Of a stretch of 64,000 nt of DNA, positions 63,958 to 64,000 are shown one piece after another. A program made the position numbers and the translations under genes. The notes under the pieces were generated by a model that made no database searches, was not told where the DNA came from, and worked only from the letters and a program-made list of their open reading frames with translations. Source of the DNA: Paenibacillus tyrphae (GTDB lineage Bacteria > Bacillota > Bacilli > Paenibacillales > NBRC-103111); the NCBI RefSeq assembly GCF_000722545.1, contig NZ_JNVM01000041.1, positions 1 through 64,000 of the forward strand. The letters run 5' to 3'. Positions within the stretch are counted from its first letter, which is position 1. The number at the start of each line of letters is the position of its first letter.

Positions 63958-64000
63958 TGCTGCAAACATTTATCGATGAAGTAATAGAGCTGGGGTTTCT
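63958..64000 (+). CDS. Start of a gene cut by the window edge
   Basis: ATG at 63958 with AAGGAG upstream begins MLQTFIDEVIELGF and is open to the edge. Too short to identify. First cargo gene after att copy 9. The 138 bp before it are AT-rich and show no other gene. Confidence 0.55.

Larger units (their letters stand above)
49455..64000. mobile_element. SCC-like tandem cassette array at rlmH
   Basis: The rlmH end repeat GAACCGTAYCATAAGTGA plus CGGCGAAAA recurs at 50585, 52080, 52135 (repeat only), 55968, 59723, 61759, 63393 and 63788. Most copies are preceded by an arm inverted to the CGGCGAAA end. Segments between them carry unrelated cargo with different base composition and mixed orientation. 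No serine or tyrosine recombinase gene is present. The array has no right border in the window. Confidence 0.75.

Noticed and set aside
49473-64000. CRISPR array as an explanation for the regularly recurring repeat
   Set aside because: Spacing ranges from 55 bp to almost 4 kb and the intervals hold genes; no cas gene is present.

Overview
The window is the replication-origin region of a low-to-moderate GC, endospore-forming Firmicute, most likely Paenibacillus or a close relative. This is inferred from gene order (dnaA-dnaN-yaaA-recF-remB-gyrB-gyrA, rpmH-rnpA-yidC-jag-mnmE-mnmG-rsmG-noc-parA-parB, rpsF-ssb-rpsR, yybS-gdpP-rplI-dnaC-purA, walRKHIJ-htrC-rlmH), from sporulation-linked genes such as yyaC, and from codon use. 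No species call is possible from the window alone.

Left arm (1-11250, all genes on the minus strand, running away from oriC): dnaA, dnaN, yaaA, recF, remB, gyrB, an inserted polysaccharide deacetylase gene, gyrA, an HD-GYP gene, and at the very edge the promoter and leader of an rRNA operon whose 16S gene lies outside the window. oriC is bipartite: a DnaA-box cluster upstream of dnaA (11330-11652), and boxes plus a GC-rich block, DnaA-trio and AT-rich unwinding stretch between dnaA and dnaN (9721-9828).

Right arm, core (11757-48006, mostly plus strand): ribosomal protein L34 and RNase P protein, membrane insertase, RNA-modification genes, Noc and ParAB with two parS sites (17963, 20688), a cysteine-desulfurase-like enzyme, small conserved genes, tRNA-Ser(CGA), a small AT-rich pair of genes with a 16-bp iteron operator, the S6/SSB/S18 operon, c-di-AMP phosphodiesterase GdpP with L9 and replicative helicase, purA under an apparent PurR operator, an M23/LysM/G5 cell-wall protein, and the WalRK cell-wall regulon with its accessory genes and HtrC protease. 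A secreted hypothetical protein (48109-48825) and rlmH (48993-49472) follow.

Right end (49455-64000): the last codons of rlmH (E-P-Y-H-K-stop) are repeated, as an 18-bp direct repeat flanked by inverted-repeat arms, at eight further clear positions and several decayed ones. The repeats cut the following 14.5 kb into segments with unrelated cargo of differing base composition: immunity-like genes, a TPR-GAF-GGDEF protein, a membrane protein, a DEAD-box helicase, a GIY-YIG protein, a methyltransferase-TPR protein, an HD hydrolase with a LysR regulator, and a MerR regulator with its SDR target. This is the architecture of staphylococcal cassette chromosome (SCC) insertion at rlmH. Differences between repeat copies are almost all synonymous in the RlmH frame. 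No recombinase gene is visible in the window, so the array would have been built or moved by a Ccr-type enzyme encoded elsewhere, possibly just to the right. This tandem SCC-like array is the most unusual structure here.
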